Assembly: GCA_029783825.1 (NCBI GenBank)
Contig: JAREIK010002622.1
Location: forward strand, 1-64,000
DNA: 64,000 bases
Origin: Sapria himalayana
Taxonomy: Eukaryota; Streptophyta; Magnoliopsida; Malpighiales; Rafflesiaceae
Direction of reading: 5' to 3'
Both the position numbers and the translations under genes were made by a program. The notes beneath the pieces are model-generated. The model made no database searches. It had not been told where the DNA came from and saw nothing but the letters and a program-made list of their open reading frames with translations. Shown piece by piece: positions 50,250-62,690 of the stretch. Position 1 is the stretch's first letter; each line of letters opens with the position of its first letter.

Positions 50250-50700
50250 TGACTAATACATCTTCAATAATCTCTCTCAGGAACTTGACATCTATGAAAT
50301 ATCTATCGAGGAAGAGAAGTTGGAGTTATCTCACCTGTAATTAGCCTCTACATTATGATAATGATATCGAGTTGATACTTGCTCCCAAATCACATAAGAC
50401 CTTTCAAAAGATATGCTCCCCAATAATGCACAAAATAATAAAACTTCTCAAATCTTTAAGTTTTTATGGGAGTTTTTGTTGAATACTTGTGTTGTACTTC
50501 TTGATCATGCTTATCATTTCATAAGTTTCTAATTTCTATTTGTTACTCATTATGTCCTTCATAAATTTTAAATGGTATATCATCTAAGCTAAGGATTCCA
50601 TGAAGGGTATATTGACCTCCAATTTTCTAAAAATGTTGATACATCTATCAAAACTTTTATCTAGCTTCTCTTTCAAAACCACTATATAAAATGAAGATTA
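50250..50700 (-). pseudogene. Gypsy gag-protease junction with aspartic protease site (opposite strand)
   Basis: One - strand frame with several stops reads FRKLEVNIPFMESLA, stop, MIYHLKFMKDIMSNK, stop, KLETYEMISMIKKYNTSI, QQKLP, stop, KLKDLRSFIILCIIGEHIF, stop, KVLCDLGASI. This is the standard gypsy run into the protease, with the active-site triplet D-L-G followed by A-S intact. Only nonsense changes, few indels, break this stretch. Confidence 0.82.
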
Positions 50701-51639
50701 GGGTAGAGAGCGTGTTGACCATTTGCATAATTCTTTTTTTTCATGTCATCTTTCTATCATTGCTTTAGAATAAAAAAATTCTACATCTTCATTAGTAACT
50801 GTTGGTGACATGAGTTGGGTAGTGAGGTATAGTTGTGCCACCACATTGGAAAATGTCACAACATTGGATGTTCGACATCGTCAGTGAAAACTTCATCTTC
50901 TGCTTCAGCTACCCTCTATAGATTTTCTTTTATTTTCTATTCTTCTACTTCTTTATTTCCATCTCAATGTTATATACAAACATCTCTTTAGATTTTCCTT
51001 AGTATCACTAGGCAACATGTTGAGATTCTTCTCATACATCATGAGTGCTAATTATCCAATTTGATTCTCAATAGTTTTTATTGCCACATTCATGTTATCT
51101 AGTCTTATTTCCATATATCCTATTTGATTCTCTTGTGCATCTTTTATCTTTTTTATCTTTATAAGTAGCATAAAGATGTTCTCTTTAAATGATGACTTTT
51201 ATACTTCCTTTAGCCGGTTGTAAATAGAACTTGAAGCTCCTTGCATTTGGTATCCTATCAAATTCATTCCAAAGTTTTTCTAATATTAACTCATGTTTTG
51301 CTGTAGATTTCATTGGCTCTCGTATGCTAAAATATTATGGTTTCTCGTTTAGGATAATAGTATACAAGAGATTTGTTCTTGGATCTTAAAATATTCTTAC
51401 TATTTTGTAGAATACTAATTTTGAAAAGCTAATTACAAATGTATCTAGCTTTGCCTTCATCACTATTACTCTAAAATTTCAGCTTTCTTTCTTCCAGTTG
51501 CTTTTTACTTGGGAGTTTGATATTTATTTTTGGCTAGCTCTTCAAATAAAAAATAATACTTCTTTAGTGACTAGTTCATTATGGAACTACTATAGGCTGC
51601 ATTAACTACGTACCTCATCATATAATTCATCCCATTATA

Positions 51640-52000
51640 AAATATCTAGGCTTAGAACCATAGCTTGAATCCATGTTATGGGAAACTCCATAGAAGATCT
51701 TTAAATCAATCACTAATATCATACAAAGTTTTTTTCTCTTTTTATCTAAATTGACTGATATTTGCCCTAAGTTATTAAGTGATTTAATGTAAGAAAAAAT
51801 TGGTTAGAAACACTTGCAAACATTCATCCTAACTCTTAGTTGATTCTTCAAATAAGCATTGGAACCATCTTCTTGCCATGTCCCTCGAAAAAAATGAGAA
51901 TAGTCACAATTTTATTGCATTCATGCTGACTCCAACCATCTATAGTATCACACAACTCCAAGAATATCATGACATAACTATTTAAGTCTTCTAAAAAATG
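51640..52000 (-). pseudogene. Gypsy gag capsid remnant (opposite strand)
   Basis: - strand blocks: LEFCDTIDGWSQHE, then in another phase ARRWFQCLFEESTKSWDECL, QVFLTNFF, and RANISQFR. These match gag 'ARxWFNSLxxxSITSWDELAxKFLxKYFP…RSDISxFxQ'. Frames change at least twice. Confidence 0.7.
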
Positions 52001-52400
52001 TTTAACATACTAATATGTTTAGATTCACCTCAAAATAATATACTTGTATAATTTGCATCCTGATCTCAGATTAATTATCCATCTATATTAGGCCTCCAAT
52101 AATATCCTAAGATTTGGGGGGGGGGGGGGTGCAATTTTTCAGTTGTTCCCATTGCAACTATTGTCTTCCATGATTGCTCTCTTAGTTCTCTATCTAAATA
52201 ATTACCTTTTTGTTCTTTAAATTTCTAGGTCTAGATATATTGGCTTAGTTTCATATCTTTGGTGCGTGTACTATAGTGGCCACAAAATAGAAACAAAAAA
52301 AATACAAAAATAAATAATAAACATTAATAAATATCTAAACAACTAAAAATAGAATTACTTTTAAAAGTAATTAAGTTACTTCAGAGTTAACCAAGCAAAC

Positions 52401-53929
52401 TAAATAGAATCCTTTTTAATGGTGTCAAAAATATGTTATGACTTTGTTACAATACCAAAAACGTGTTATTCTTTGCATAATACCAAAAAAATGTTGGATA
52501 AATATTTATGACCAATAAAAATCTATAATTATATGGATCATACAAGTAATTTAGTAAACATGAGTCTTAATATCGATCCCAAAGAGATTATAATGTTTAA
52601 CTAACCAAGAGTGAATTAACTACACTTAAGTTGAGAAGATATACTTGTGTTGAGAAGATATACTTAAGTTGAGAAGATATACTTGAGTCTCTCTTGTGTT
52701 GTGGTTGTGTCATGTTGGATGAAAAGTAGAACTATGTAATATTTGTTATGTCTTGTTAGCATTCAAGAGGTTATCATCCTTAAGTTTTCCCCAATATGGA
52801 TGGTTTCCTTGGAGTTGTACCTTAAATATACCTATCACATTTGTTGAAGCTCCATATCTACCTGTCATTCCTATAGCTTTTAGGCAATATGCCAACTATA
52901 CTGGATGATTACTTCAACTATGCATATTTATTCTCTAGCCTAGTTATCATCAAGACAAACAATGAGGTGGTAAAAATTATTTATCTACTTTCAACTTTGT
53001 TACTGTCATTCTCTCATCAATTAATATATGTTTCCATGTCAATTCTACTCATAGAAGTTATACAAGAGAAAAAAAATTATAGGGTTATCACCGCCATATG
53101 AAACACATACCCTTCAGTATTCCTTGTGACTTACATGTCACTATATACCAATAATAAGTTTGAGGGATAGTCCTTTTAGAAGATATGCAATAGAATAGTC
53201 ATAATGGTATTCGTGTTTTTGGCTTCATAAGTACCATACTAATATCAATTAAACTTAAATAAATATAGGATTTTCACACATAGATTGATTGCCTGTAAAA
53301 TAAATCAAAGGCATGTCACTTTCTATCGATGATAACCTCATGCATGTGTTTTATAGCTTGCCCATCACCATCCATGATAGCCAACATGCATGCATCTATT
53401 AGATGATGAAACTCTAAATCTATGTTCTAATAAATTCACATATCCATCAGCATTCAAACATAGTAATATCATAATCTTTCATTACAAAACCATGTTCATC
53501 ATATAATATTACATAAAACAAACCCTAGGTTCCTAATTAGTCTGACATTGGAGAAGATTATATGCGAAAAAATTAGAAGATCATCTCATTGAATCAGGCC
53601 TTTCAAATGATGGATGGTTTTAGGATCTAAGTTTCCTATCCAAATCCCTATCTAAGATTAGAAGATCATCTCATATTTGGCCTGAGATTATCTTTATAAT
53701 CAGGGGAGGCAATGAACCTTGGTGTGATGTTTGATTACAATGTGTTTTGCACTCCCACTTGGTTCTCTTTGTGAGATTCTTTAAGTTCTCCTTTTATATC
53801 TTTGAGTCCCAACATGTACTATTATAGTTTAATGAATTTGATATCATGATATTGTGTTGAAGTTGTTGCATTAAATAAACTTCAAATATCTTCTAGATCA
53901 TTAATCTAGATCATCACTCAAAGTATCAA
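52401..53929. other. Unassigned AT-rich sequence
   Basis: No gene recognised. It includes four near copies of gttgagaagatatactt(g/a)(a/t)g at about 52630-52690 (a short tandem repeat). A 70-codon hydrophobic open frame at 52889-53101 has no recognisable family. It may be the leader of the opposite-strand gypsy remnant. Confidence 0.4.
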
Positions 53930-54640
53930 GTTTTTCTAAGTGATTTTTGATTTTTTTTTTCATGATGTATTTGTACTAAAAATGTACTTTGAAAGTAAGT
54001 ATTTCACTAAATTATGTTTTTGATGAATAAAAATAAAATTATCCAAATTTTTCATATAAATTATAGACTTGATAGAAATGTGAAATAAAAGGCAAAAGCG
54101 CAAAGTTGATGTCATGACATTTCCAATGTCACTATAATTTTACACTAATATGTGCCTATTAAGAAGTCACAGAAGTATTTCTTGGCCATGACTCTATAAA
54201 CAAGTCTATGTATTCATTACACATCATAACTATACTGCCTGATTGTTATTATTTTTTATTATGGAATATATTCTTTATGGTTATGACATTATCTTAGAGC
54301 TAGCCATATTTTTTTATAAAAAAAATTGTTGTAGCATTATTACACGTTATGACAACCAAGCACCAAAACAGTATAAAGTCACAATATTTTCCAGAACTTT
54401 GATATATTCTTTACAAAACCAAGAGAATATAGCGCTAGGTAATTTTATGTCTCATCATCTTTTTCCACTACAACTTTGTGTTCTAGAAAAAAAAAATTTT
54501 AGTCGTGGCTTTATTTGCTATTGTGACTTTGTACTCCAAGAAGAATTTTTTTTGTCGCATCATTAGTTGCCACTATGCCTTGGTATTTCAGAAAGGATTT
54601 TTCTTAGTCATAATATTATAAAATTTTATTTCCTCTTATT
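53930..54640 (+). mobile_element. Partial LTR of the same gypsy family
   Basis: The segment tttcatgatgtatttgtacta…aagtatttcactaaattatg matches the first 150 bp of LTR1-3. It is followed by catgac/gtgactttgt repeats like their U3. It passes directly into the TTC polypyrimidine tract, so only the 5' part is present. Confidence 0.65.
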
Positions 54641-55213
54641 TTTATTATTATTCTTCTTCTTCTTTTTTCTTTTTTTACTATAACTTTTTCTTCATCTTCT
54701 TCTACTTCTTTATTTTCATATTATTCCTGTTCTTTTTCTTATTCATCATCATCATCACTTTCATCTTCTTATTCTTTTTTTTTTCTTCCTATTCTTTGTC
54801 TTATTCTACTTCTTCTGCTTTTTTCCCTCTTTTTCTACATTATCATCATCTTCTTCTTCTTCATTATTTTCTTCTTTTTTTTCCACTTTTTCTTTATCTT
54901 ATTTTTTTTTTATTTTCTTCTAATTCTTCTTCTTTTTCTCCTACTTCTTCTCCTTTTTTTATATTTTTATTCTTTTTTTTCTTCCTCTTCTTCTTATTCT
55001 TCTCCTATTCTTCTTTATCTTTTTTCATCTTCTTATTATTCTTCTTGTTCTTCTTCTTTCTATTCATCATCTTTTTCTTCTTTTCCTTTCGCTTCTTTTT
55101 CTTCTTCCTCTCTCCCCCTCCTCTTCTTTTACTTCTTCTACTACAACTATTACTTCTTCTTCTTTTTCCTATTCTTGATTATCTTCCTCTTCTACTTCTT
55201 CTTCTTTATCTTC
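54640..55213. repeat. TTC/CTT polypyrimidine tract, left part
   Basis: Nearly all C and T on the + strand with a TTC/TTCTTA-like three-base habit. Open frames give Phe/Ser/Leu strings only. Confidence 0.92.
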
Positions 55214-55221
55214 TCGCTATT

Positions 55222-58200
55222 TAAAGGTGTCAAACTGTCTGGGTCGGGTCGGCTCGGCCCGTTTTTTGAGAGCATGGACGTGCTTCCGTGCCGGGCCAGG
55301 CACGGCACGGTTACTGTATTGTGTCGTGCCTGGCCCGGCACAGTTTATAAAAGCCAGGCCCTACACAGTGGGTCGTGCCGTGTTGGACATGGCCCGCTCG
55401 GTGCCTGGCCAGGCCGTATGGGCCAAAAAATATTTTAAAAAAAAATTTTTAAAAAGTTTTTATTGTTTTAATTTTATTTTAATTATATAAATTATAAAAT
55501 TATATATAAAATTATTGATATTGTATAATATTATAAATTTATAATATGAATTATTAATATTGTTTAAAATTTATAAAATTTACAAAGTGTAATTTTTTTT
55601 ATAATGTTAAATAAAATTAGTTTAAAATTTATTAGAATTATATAATAGAGTTATAAATTTTTAAATGAAAATTTATCACAAAAAAATAAATAAATCAATA
55701 AATATTGTTAAAAAAATTAAAAAGTAAAAAAAACATAAGCAAACCAAATGAAAAATGACCAATCAGCCATTAGATACCAAAGGTCCGAACCAAATAAATT
55801 AAAGATTCAACTTAACGTATAAATAAAGCATACAATCAATAAAAAACAAAACATTGAAATCAAATAATAGTAGATCATCATCAATCGTCAATCGGCATAT
55901 CATGAGTATCATCAGCCGTAACATCAAGATCAGTATCATATGGATCATCATCATCAGCAATCAACTCCTCCGCTATCCCAGTGGATGCTGCTGCAGTCCA
56001 TGTCCCTCCCAGCTCCAGCACGATCATGGATGTTAAACCTCGAATCCTCTCAATCCTTCAAACAAGCCAATGCCTCAACAATATCTGGACGTAATCTCAA
56101 TCTCCTATCCGAAATCACGTACACTGCAACAGAAAAAGTAGACTCGATGCTATGCTCGACACCGGAGGAGTTAGTAGATCCCATGTCATCCTAGATAGCA
56201 CGGGAAATGTGGACTCATATGATTTCCACCACTGTAATATATCAAGATTCTTAGTATCAGAATGTAATAGAATTGAGTAGTAATCGGTATCTAAGTACCG
56301 AGAAAGGGGTCCACCCTTACGTTTCCCCCTCGCTAGCTGAATTGAAAAATCGTCATCTCGGAATAAGGTATTAATGTCCGTAATCACAGTCTCACTACCA
56401 CCACCATCATACCTAGCATCGTAGTATGTGAATAGGTCAGTCAACTTCTCATGAATGAACCCTTCAGGTGGCTCTTCCAGGTTCATGCACGAGGAAATGT
56501 AAGTCAGTGTGTTTTCTACCCCTTCCACCTTAACCCTAGGGTCGATGCATGCAGCGAGACAATAAAGAATTGGAACGATGGACCAGTACTTTAAGTACTT
56601 GGTTTCCATCTCTGCAACCATATGGTTAAGTGTCGGGTCAGCTCGATACTTCCTAAACATGCTATTAATGTTGCATATGCACCAGAGTGCAATGCAAGTC
56701 ATGGGTATATAAACCGACGAACACATGTTCGTCATGTCATAAAAAATCTTCAGAATTTTCATATATGAAATTCCTGAAGCCCAGTCAGTGTCGTCAATAA
56801 TAAGTTCCTCACTCTTACTATTGACGTAGTCTAATATCACGTGTTCGTATCCAATACGTGATTCCAACATCAGGTACGTGTAATTCCAACGATGTCTCAC
56901 ATCCGATTGGAATTTCTTATTCTTAAGATTCGCAGACAAACATAGACTACCAAACTCTTGTTGTCTGTGAGGAGTGTGAATATATTTTAGTGCATTACGT
57001 ATATTATCCAACGCGGGGGAACACACCTTCATACCTGATTGAACAATCAGGTTAATCACGTGACACATGCATCTGACATGAAAAATCTCTCCTAATAGTG
57101 CATCTCTAATATTCCTAACAAACATGTTAATCACTACTCCATTATTAGATGCGTTATCGAATATGACACTAAAAATTTTATTTTGAATTTTATATTCCCT
57201 AAAGATTTTCATCATACACTCTAAATTGGTCGGGTCATCATGAGGATGAAGAATCTCAGAGAATCCTAAAATTTTTTTATTCATGGTCCAGTTAGAATCT
57301 ACATGGTGGCTGGTGAGGCATGCATAAGATGATTCATCGTGACTAGTCCAGATATTAGACATCACGGACATCACTCCACTATATGTCATAAATTTATTTA
57401 TTATTTTTTGTTTTTCTAACTTATATAATTTTAGTATGTCATTCCTAGAAGTGGACCTAGGAATCCTACGATAAGCAGGCTGAAAATATGTCTGCATGAT
57501 GCGCACAACCCATAGATCTTCTGAAAATCTGATCGGAAGACCCATCAATATGATAAGTCTGGTCATGCCGTCCCTATCCAACTCGCTGGAGTATATGAAG
57601 GGAGTAAACTTTGAGATTGAACTTGATCCGGTCTCAAAAAATATAGTGTCAAGTTGGGTTTGCTTGGGATCTAATGGACCATGTTTTTTGGTGCATAATT
57701 CGGCATGCCTTTTAAGCTGCCCAGTCTCATACGAACTCTTACATGTTAAAAGTCTCATACAATATTTGCACTGTGCCATTTTTTCTTCCCCACCCCTAAT
57801 ATTTTTTTTGTTTTATTATATTAAAATGAGTCCAAACTACAGAAGTCCTCTTAGTTTTTTGTTTTTTAAAAGTTTGGGTTGAGACGACTAGTGAAACCAA
57901 AGTTTCAGCAGCCTCAGACCTCTGTGTAATATTTTCATTTTCTAAATTTAAATAGGTTTCATTAGTATTTGTCATTTTTTAGGATTTTTCTTAATCAGGA
58001 CACTATTTTAAAATTTATCTATTTTAGGTCTAGAGAGAAAGACTAGAGAGAGAGAAAGTAAACAAAAAATCTTAAATTAAATTACTCGGTCAAGCTGTGA
58101 GGTCGATCACGTGCACGATGCACCACAGTCTAGCTCAAAATTCAAAACCCAAGTTGATATTCCCAAAAAGCTAGGCTAAATGTCAAATGACGAAATCCCG

Positions 58201-58714
58201 ACTTCCCGAGTCCCGAGAGAGAGAGACGCAAGATTTTTGACAGAGAAAATGTGAGATTTGAGAGAAAATATGTTTATGAAAAATATAAATATTATAGAGA
58301 GAGGGGGTGGAATTTATAGATTATATAAAATAATTTTTTTTAAAAGTGTTTTTTTTTTATTTTTTTTAATTTTTTAGGGGGTAGAATCATGATGGTCGTT
58401 GGATTCTGCCCCCTAGCCGTTGGAGGCGAGATCCAATGGCTACAATATAATATTTTTTATTATTTTTTTTTCCCCGTTGGGGGGGGGATCGGGTCTGCTC
58501 GGGGGACCGCGGGTCGGGTCTAATTGGACCCGACCCTCGGTCTTTTTTGTAGGAAGGGCGAAGGGTGTGGTTGCACCCGTGCTGGTGTGCCATGCCACGA
58601 GCCACCGAACCATGCCAGGTCAGGCACGGCATGAGGCCCGGTTGGCCTCGGCACGGCACGGGTCATGCCTTGCCCGGGCACGGGATTTTCCCGTGCCGGG
58701 CTAGGACACTTCTA
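55222..58714 (-). mobile_element. hAT-3: 3.5-kb BED-type hAT transposon, inactive, inside the TTC tract
   Basis: Left terminus TAAAGGTGTCAAACTGTC, right terminus …GGACACTTCTA, both decayed from TAGAGGTGTCAAA. The flanking octamers tcgctatt (55214-55221) and tacctatt (58715-58722) agree at six of eight bases, a degraded target duplication. Removing the element rejoins one continuous TTC tract. Subterminal GC-rich repeats are shorter than in hAT-1 and match hAT-2. Confidence 0.9.
55881..57975 (-). pseudogene. hAT transposase of hAT-3, two frameshifts
   Basis: Start aligned with the other copies at 57975 (MTNTNETYLNLENEN). No stop at the position of the hAT-1 TAA: here TQTFKKQKTKRTS is open, showing the ancestral reading. 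A one-base insertion in an A-run near 57800 breaks the frame just before the BED Cys residues. The 554-codon frame 57779-56115 keeps SNIWTSHDESS (core Asp changed to Asn), FDNASNNG, and WWKSYESTFPVLSRM. It then shifts at VSSIAS, exactly at the expected catalytic Glu (…SESAFS), and continues in other phases to a stop at 55881. Two of three catalytic acids are therefore lost. Confidence 0.9.
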
Positions 58715-58722
58715 TACCTATT

Positions 58723-60165
58723 CCACTTCTTCTTCTACATATTCCTCTTCTTCTACTATTTATTCCTGTTATTCTTCTTCATCTTCTTTCTCATCAACAT
58801 CATCTTATTCTTCTTTTTTTTCTTTTTCTTATTCCACTACTTTTTCTTATTATTCTTCATTTTGGTCTACTTCTTTTTCTTCTTCTTATTTTTCTTCTTC
58901 TTATTTTTTTTCGACTACATTTTATTCTTCTTCTTGGTTTTCTTCTTTTTATTTTTCTTCTTTTTATTCTCCTCCTCCTCTTTCTTCTACTTCTTATTCT
59001 TCTTTTTCTTCTTCTTCCTCTTCTTTTTCTACTACTTCTTTTTCTATTTCTTTTTACCCTTCTTATTTTTCTCTTTCTTCTTCTTCTTCTTCTCTTATTA
59101 TTGTTGTTATTCTTCTTACTCTTCCTCCTCATCTTCTTCTTTCTCTCTTTGTTTTTCTTCTTCTTCCTCCTCCTCCTCTTCTTCTTCTTCTTATTCTTCT
59201 TTCTCCTCTCGTCTTTATTCTTTTTTTTTTTGGTTATTTTTCTTCCATGTCTTCTTCTTATTTTTATTTCTATTCTTTATGTTCTTATTTTTATTGTACA
59301 TCTTCTCCTCATTCTTCTTATTTTTTTCTTCTTTTCTTCCTCATCATCATCTTCTTTTTCTATTTCTTCTCTTATTTTCTTGTTCATCTTCTTCCTCTCC
59401 CACTTCTTTTCTTATTATTATTATTATTCTTCTTCTTCTTATTTTTATTCTTCTTCCTCTTCCCCGTGTTTTTCTTCTTCTTCTTCTTCTCTTAATTTTC
59501 GTCTACTTCTTCTTCTTCTCTTATTTTTCTTCATTTACTTCTTCTTCATCTTCATCTTCTTCTTCATCTTTTGTTTCTGCTTCCTTCTTCTTCTTCTTCT
59601 TTCCCTTCTTCTTTCTCTTCTTTTTTTTCTTCTTCATCTTCTATTATTTTTCTTTTTCTTATTCTTTTTTTTTCTTCCTCTTCAATTATTTTTTTTATTC
59701 TTCTTCATCTTGATCTTCTTCTTTTCATCATCATCATCATCTTCTTCTTCTTCTTTCACTTCTCGTTTTTCTTATTCTTATTCTTTTTTTTTTCTTCCTC
59801 TTCTTCTTCTTCCTCTTCTTTTTTTATATTTTTCTGCTTCTTCATCTTCCTCTTCTTTTTTTTCATCTTTTTCAGCATCATCATCTTCTTCTTTTTCTTG
59901 TTCTTCTTTTATTACTTCTTTTTCTTCTTCTTTGTCTTCTTCTTCTTCTTCCTCTTTTTTCTGTATTTTTCCTCTTCATCATCATTATCATCTTTTTTTT
60001 TGTTATTCTTCCCCTTCATCTTTTTCTTCAATTTTTTCTTTTGCGTCTTCCTCCTCCACTTCTTCTTCTTGTTCCTCTTCTTTTTTTTCTTCTTCCTCTT
60101 CTTGTTCTTCTTATTCTTATTTTGCTTATTTTTTTCATTTTTCTTCTTTTTCTACTCCTACAACT
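58723..60165. repeat. TTC/CTT polypyrimidine tract, right part
   Basis: About 1.4 kb of almost pure C/T with TTC, TTCTTA and TCC units. Long open frames in all three + frames (up to 382 codons) and an Arg/Lys-only - strand frame are artefacts of missing stops. Confidence 0.93.
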
Positions 60166-60169
60166 TGAA

Positions 60170-61385
60170 AAAGATATAGTGTTGAGTCACACTTAATATT
60201 TATTTTGAGAGTATCAAGGATGGTCGATCTAGTTGTCTCATTTGCTTGTTTTGAAACAAGTAGAATTTTAAGATATGTCCCTTATTATACTTTCACTTTT
60301 ACTTCAATTTCTCATGTGATTAGATAGATTGAGGAAAAACTCATAGGGATCAGATAGGTCTAGTTATCTCATTTTCTTTTCCTCTTAAGTTATAAGCTCC
60401 CCTTAATGTCGCTAAAAAAATAGAAATATTCTCATATAATTTTCTAATAAAAATTAATTTTTTAAAAATTATATCTCGAGTGAGAAATAAGAATTGATTT
60501 CTAAGTTTGTATTGGGAGCAATTTCCCTATGACATATATTTATTAGATTTAAACTAAAGAGTAGTTATGGTCTACCAAGCTATAGTAGTGAATGTAATTG
60601 TTGGGTTTGTCTGGGTTAGACATATTGGTCAATCAAATCACTATGGTTGACCTATTTGAGTAAAATTTAATTTTGTGTGGTTTAAAATTATATTTTGTTT
60701 GATTGTTATGCTTTAGTTTAGTATTTAATTTTTTACCTTTAATTTTTATTCAACTTTGATAGGTGGCTTATTACTTGCAATTGGAATGTTGCATATTTTC
60801 TGTATTATTGAAGGTCGTGATTCGAATCCTAGTTTCTCTATGCATATATAAAAATTGTTTTGAAAATTCCAAAGCAACTTTCTTTTGATAACCAACAATT
60901 GAATTTGAAAAAGCATTTTTAGATTTTCAAAATCTAGATTTAATTTTATTTAATTCGGGGGACAAAATTGAGTTAATACATTTTAGTATACCAAAACTTC
61001 ATAATTTTCGAGTTTAGTGCAATTTATTTTGATTTTAAAAAACAAAGTTAATTTTTTTAATTATTTTGTGTTTGATATTCCAATACACAAATCTCCCAAT
61101 ATGAAGACATGTATATGTGAATCAAATTGGGCTTTGGGTGTTACATGTAGAACAAAGAGAAACATGAGACAAGGGAGTGAGAAAGGAGGGAAGCCAAAAT
61201 AAAAGAAATGATATAAATAGAAAGGAATGGAAAAGGGCATGTGTGTTTTGATGTGCAATAAGAAACATAGATAAAAAAATACACTTCTAGACCTTTTTTT
61301 TTCTTAAAATGAAGAATACATTATGTTCTTCAAATGAATAACTTTTGTTCTTCGAAGAGAAAAACAAAACCCTTATGATTTTTCA
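60170..61385. other. Unassigned AT-rich spacer between polypyrimidine tracts
   Basis: No gene recognised on either strand; open frames are under 70 codons and lack features. A gtgattcgaatcct motif at about 60815 resembles a tRNA-type B box, but no A box or tRNA fold could be placed around it. Confidence 0.45.
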
Positions 61386-61389
61386 ATGA

Positions 61390-62224
61390 AATACTTTAAC
61401 TCTCTTTCTCTCTTTCCCTCCCTCCCTCCCTCTCCCTCCCTCCCTCCCTCCCTCTCTCTCCCTCCCTCCCTCCCGCTCTCTCTCTCTCTTCCTCCCTCCC
61501 TCTCTCTCTCTCTCTGATCTCTCTCCCTCTCTCCCTCTCTCCCTCTCTCCCTCTCTCCCTCTCTCCCTCTCTCCCTCTCTCCCTCTCTCCCTCGCTCCCT
61601 CGCTCCCTTGCTCCATCTTTCCATCTCTCCCTCTCTCCTTATCTTTCTATGTCCCTCTCTCTCTCTCCCCTTCTAAATATATTTGTCTCTCTCCCTCTCC
61701 CTCTCTCTCCATCTCTCCCTCTCTTCCTCTATCTGTATCTCCCTATCTACCTACCCTCTCTCCCTTTTGCCACCCCTCCCCCCCCCCCCTCCCCTTCCTC
61801 CTTTCCCCCTCTCCCCCTCTCTCCCTATCTCACTCCCTCAATCCTTCTCTCCTTGTACCCCTCTCACATTCTATCTCTCTCCCCCACTCTCCCTCTTTCC
61901 CACTCTACCTCTCTCCCTCTACCTCTCTCCCTCTACCTCTCTCCCTCTATTCATCCCTCCCTTTCCCCTCTTTCTTTTTCCATTTATCCCTCTATTCGTC
62001 TCTCTTTATTTCTATCTCCTCTCTTTCGATCTCCCTCTCTCACTCTCCCCCTTTCTCCTTCTTTACCTTACTCTCTCATAATATCCTTTTCTGCCTCTTC
62101 ATCTTTCCCTCTCTCCCTCTATTCATCTCTCCTTTTCTCTGTTTCTCCCTCTATCCTTCTCTCTTTCTTTCTATCTCCCTCTCCACTCTCCCCCTTCTCT
62201 CCCTCTTTCCCTCTCTCTCTCTCA
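61390..62224. repeat. CTCTCC/CTCC polypyrimidine microsatellite tract, first part
   Basis: C/T-only sequence built from CTCC, CTCTCC and CCCTCT units, including pure (ccctctct)n from about 61520 to 61600. All open frames (Ser-Leu-Pro on +, Arg-Glu-Gly on -) are artefacts. Confidence 0.95.
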
Positions 62225-62690
62225 TAATATCATTCTGTTGTATAAAATTTGTTTTGATTATTTATTTTGTATAACCGAATATCTTTCTATTTTAATATTT
62301 TCATGTAAGTGTAGGAAAGAAAATATTAAGAGGCTGTGAATGTAGCAATAGCACAATCTTTCCCTCTCTTCCGTCGGACTATTTTTTTCTCTGCTTTCTC
62401 TCTCTCACTCTCTCTCTGTGATTTTCTTCCCGATTTTTGCACATAATATAAGAACATTATGATTTTAGTTATAATCTATAAATGCATAAGATTTTTTCTT
62501 ATAGATGTAGCTAGTCATGTTGAACGACTAGTGAACCATGTTATTTTATTTTCTGTTGTGGTTTGTGTTTGTGCTGTGGTTTTGTATACTATCGTGGTTG
62601 TGGATATATATATATATCATTTGTTGTTTCTATTTCTTCTTCTTCTGAATCTATAGAATCACAAACCTTACAAGCAAAATTCCCAATACC
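62225..62690. other. Non-repetitive spacer within the CTCTCC tract
   Basis: About 460 bp of mixed sequence with a short CT-rich patch at 62380-62420. No coding similarity recognised. It could be a fragment of a retroelement leader, but nothing proves it. Confidence 0.4.

Larger units (their letters stand above)
49261..52400 (-). mobile_element. Opposite-strand gypsy remnant (gag-protease side)
   Basis: Same superfamily as the array but inverted, with gag at higher and protease at lower coordinates. The region below the protease (49860-50050, VTMLEKVTTTKSKSLKEEV) resembles the block preceding the RT linker of interior B (MAPKKVITLEKKVMN). It stops at the LTR3 border, so the array may have inserted into it. 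No LTR of its own was identified. Confidence 0.65.

Noticed and set aside
58857..59132. Arg/Lys-rich 91-codon - strand frame resembling a basic nuclear protein
   Set aside because: It is the complement of the TTC tract (GAA/AAG/AGA codons), not a gene.
58565..59713. 382-codon Phe/Ser/Leu-rich frame and other long frames in the TTC tract
   Set aside because: C/T-only sequence contains almost no stop codons; overlapping frames of similar length exist in all + phases.
61373..61624. Arg-Glu-Gly repeat frames on the - strand of the CTCTCC tract
   Set aside because: Complement of the polypyrimidine repeat; no coding signal.
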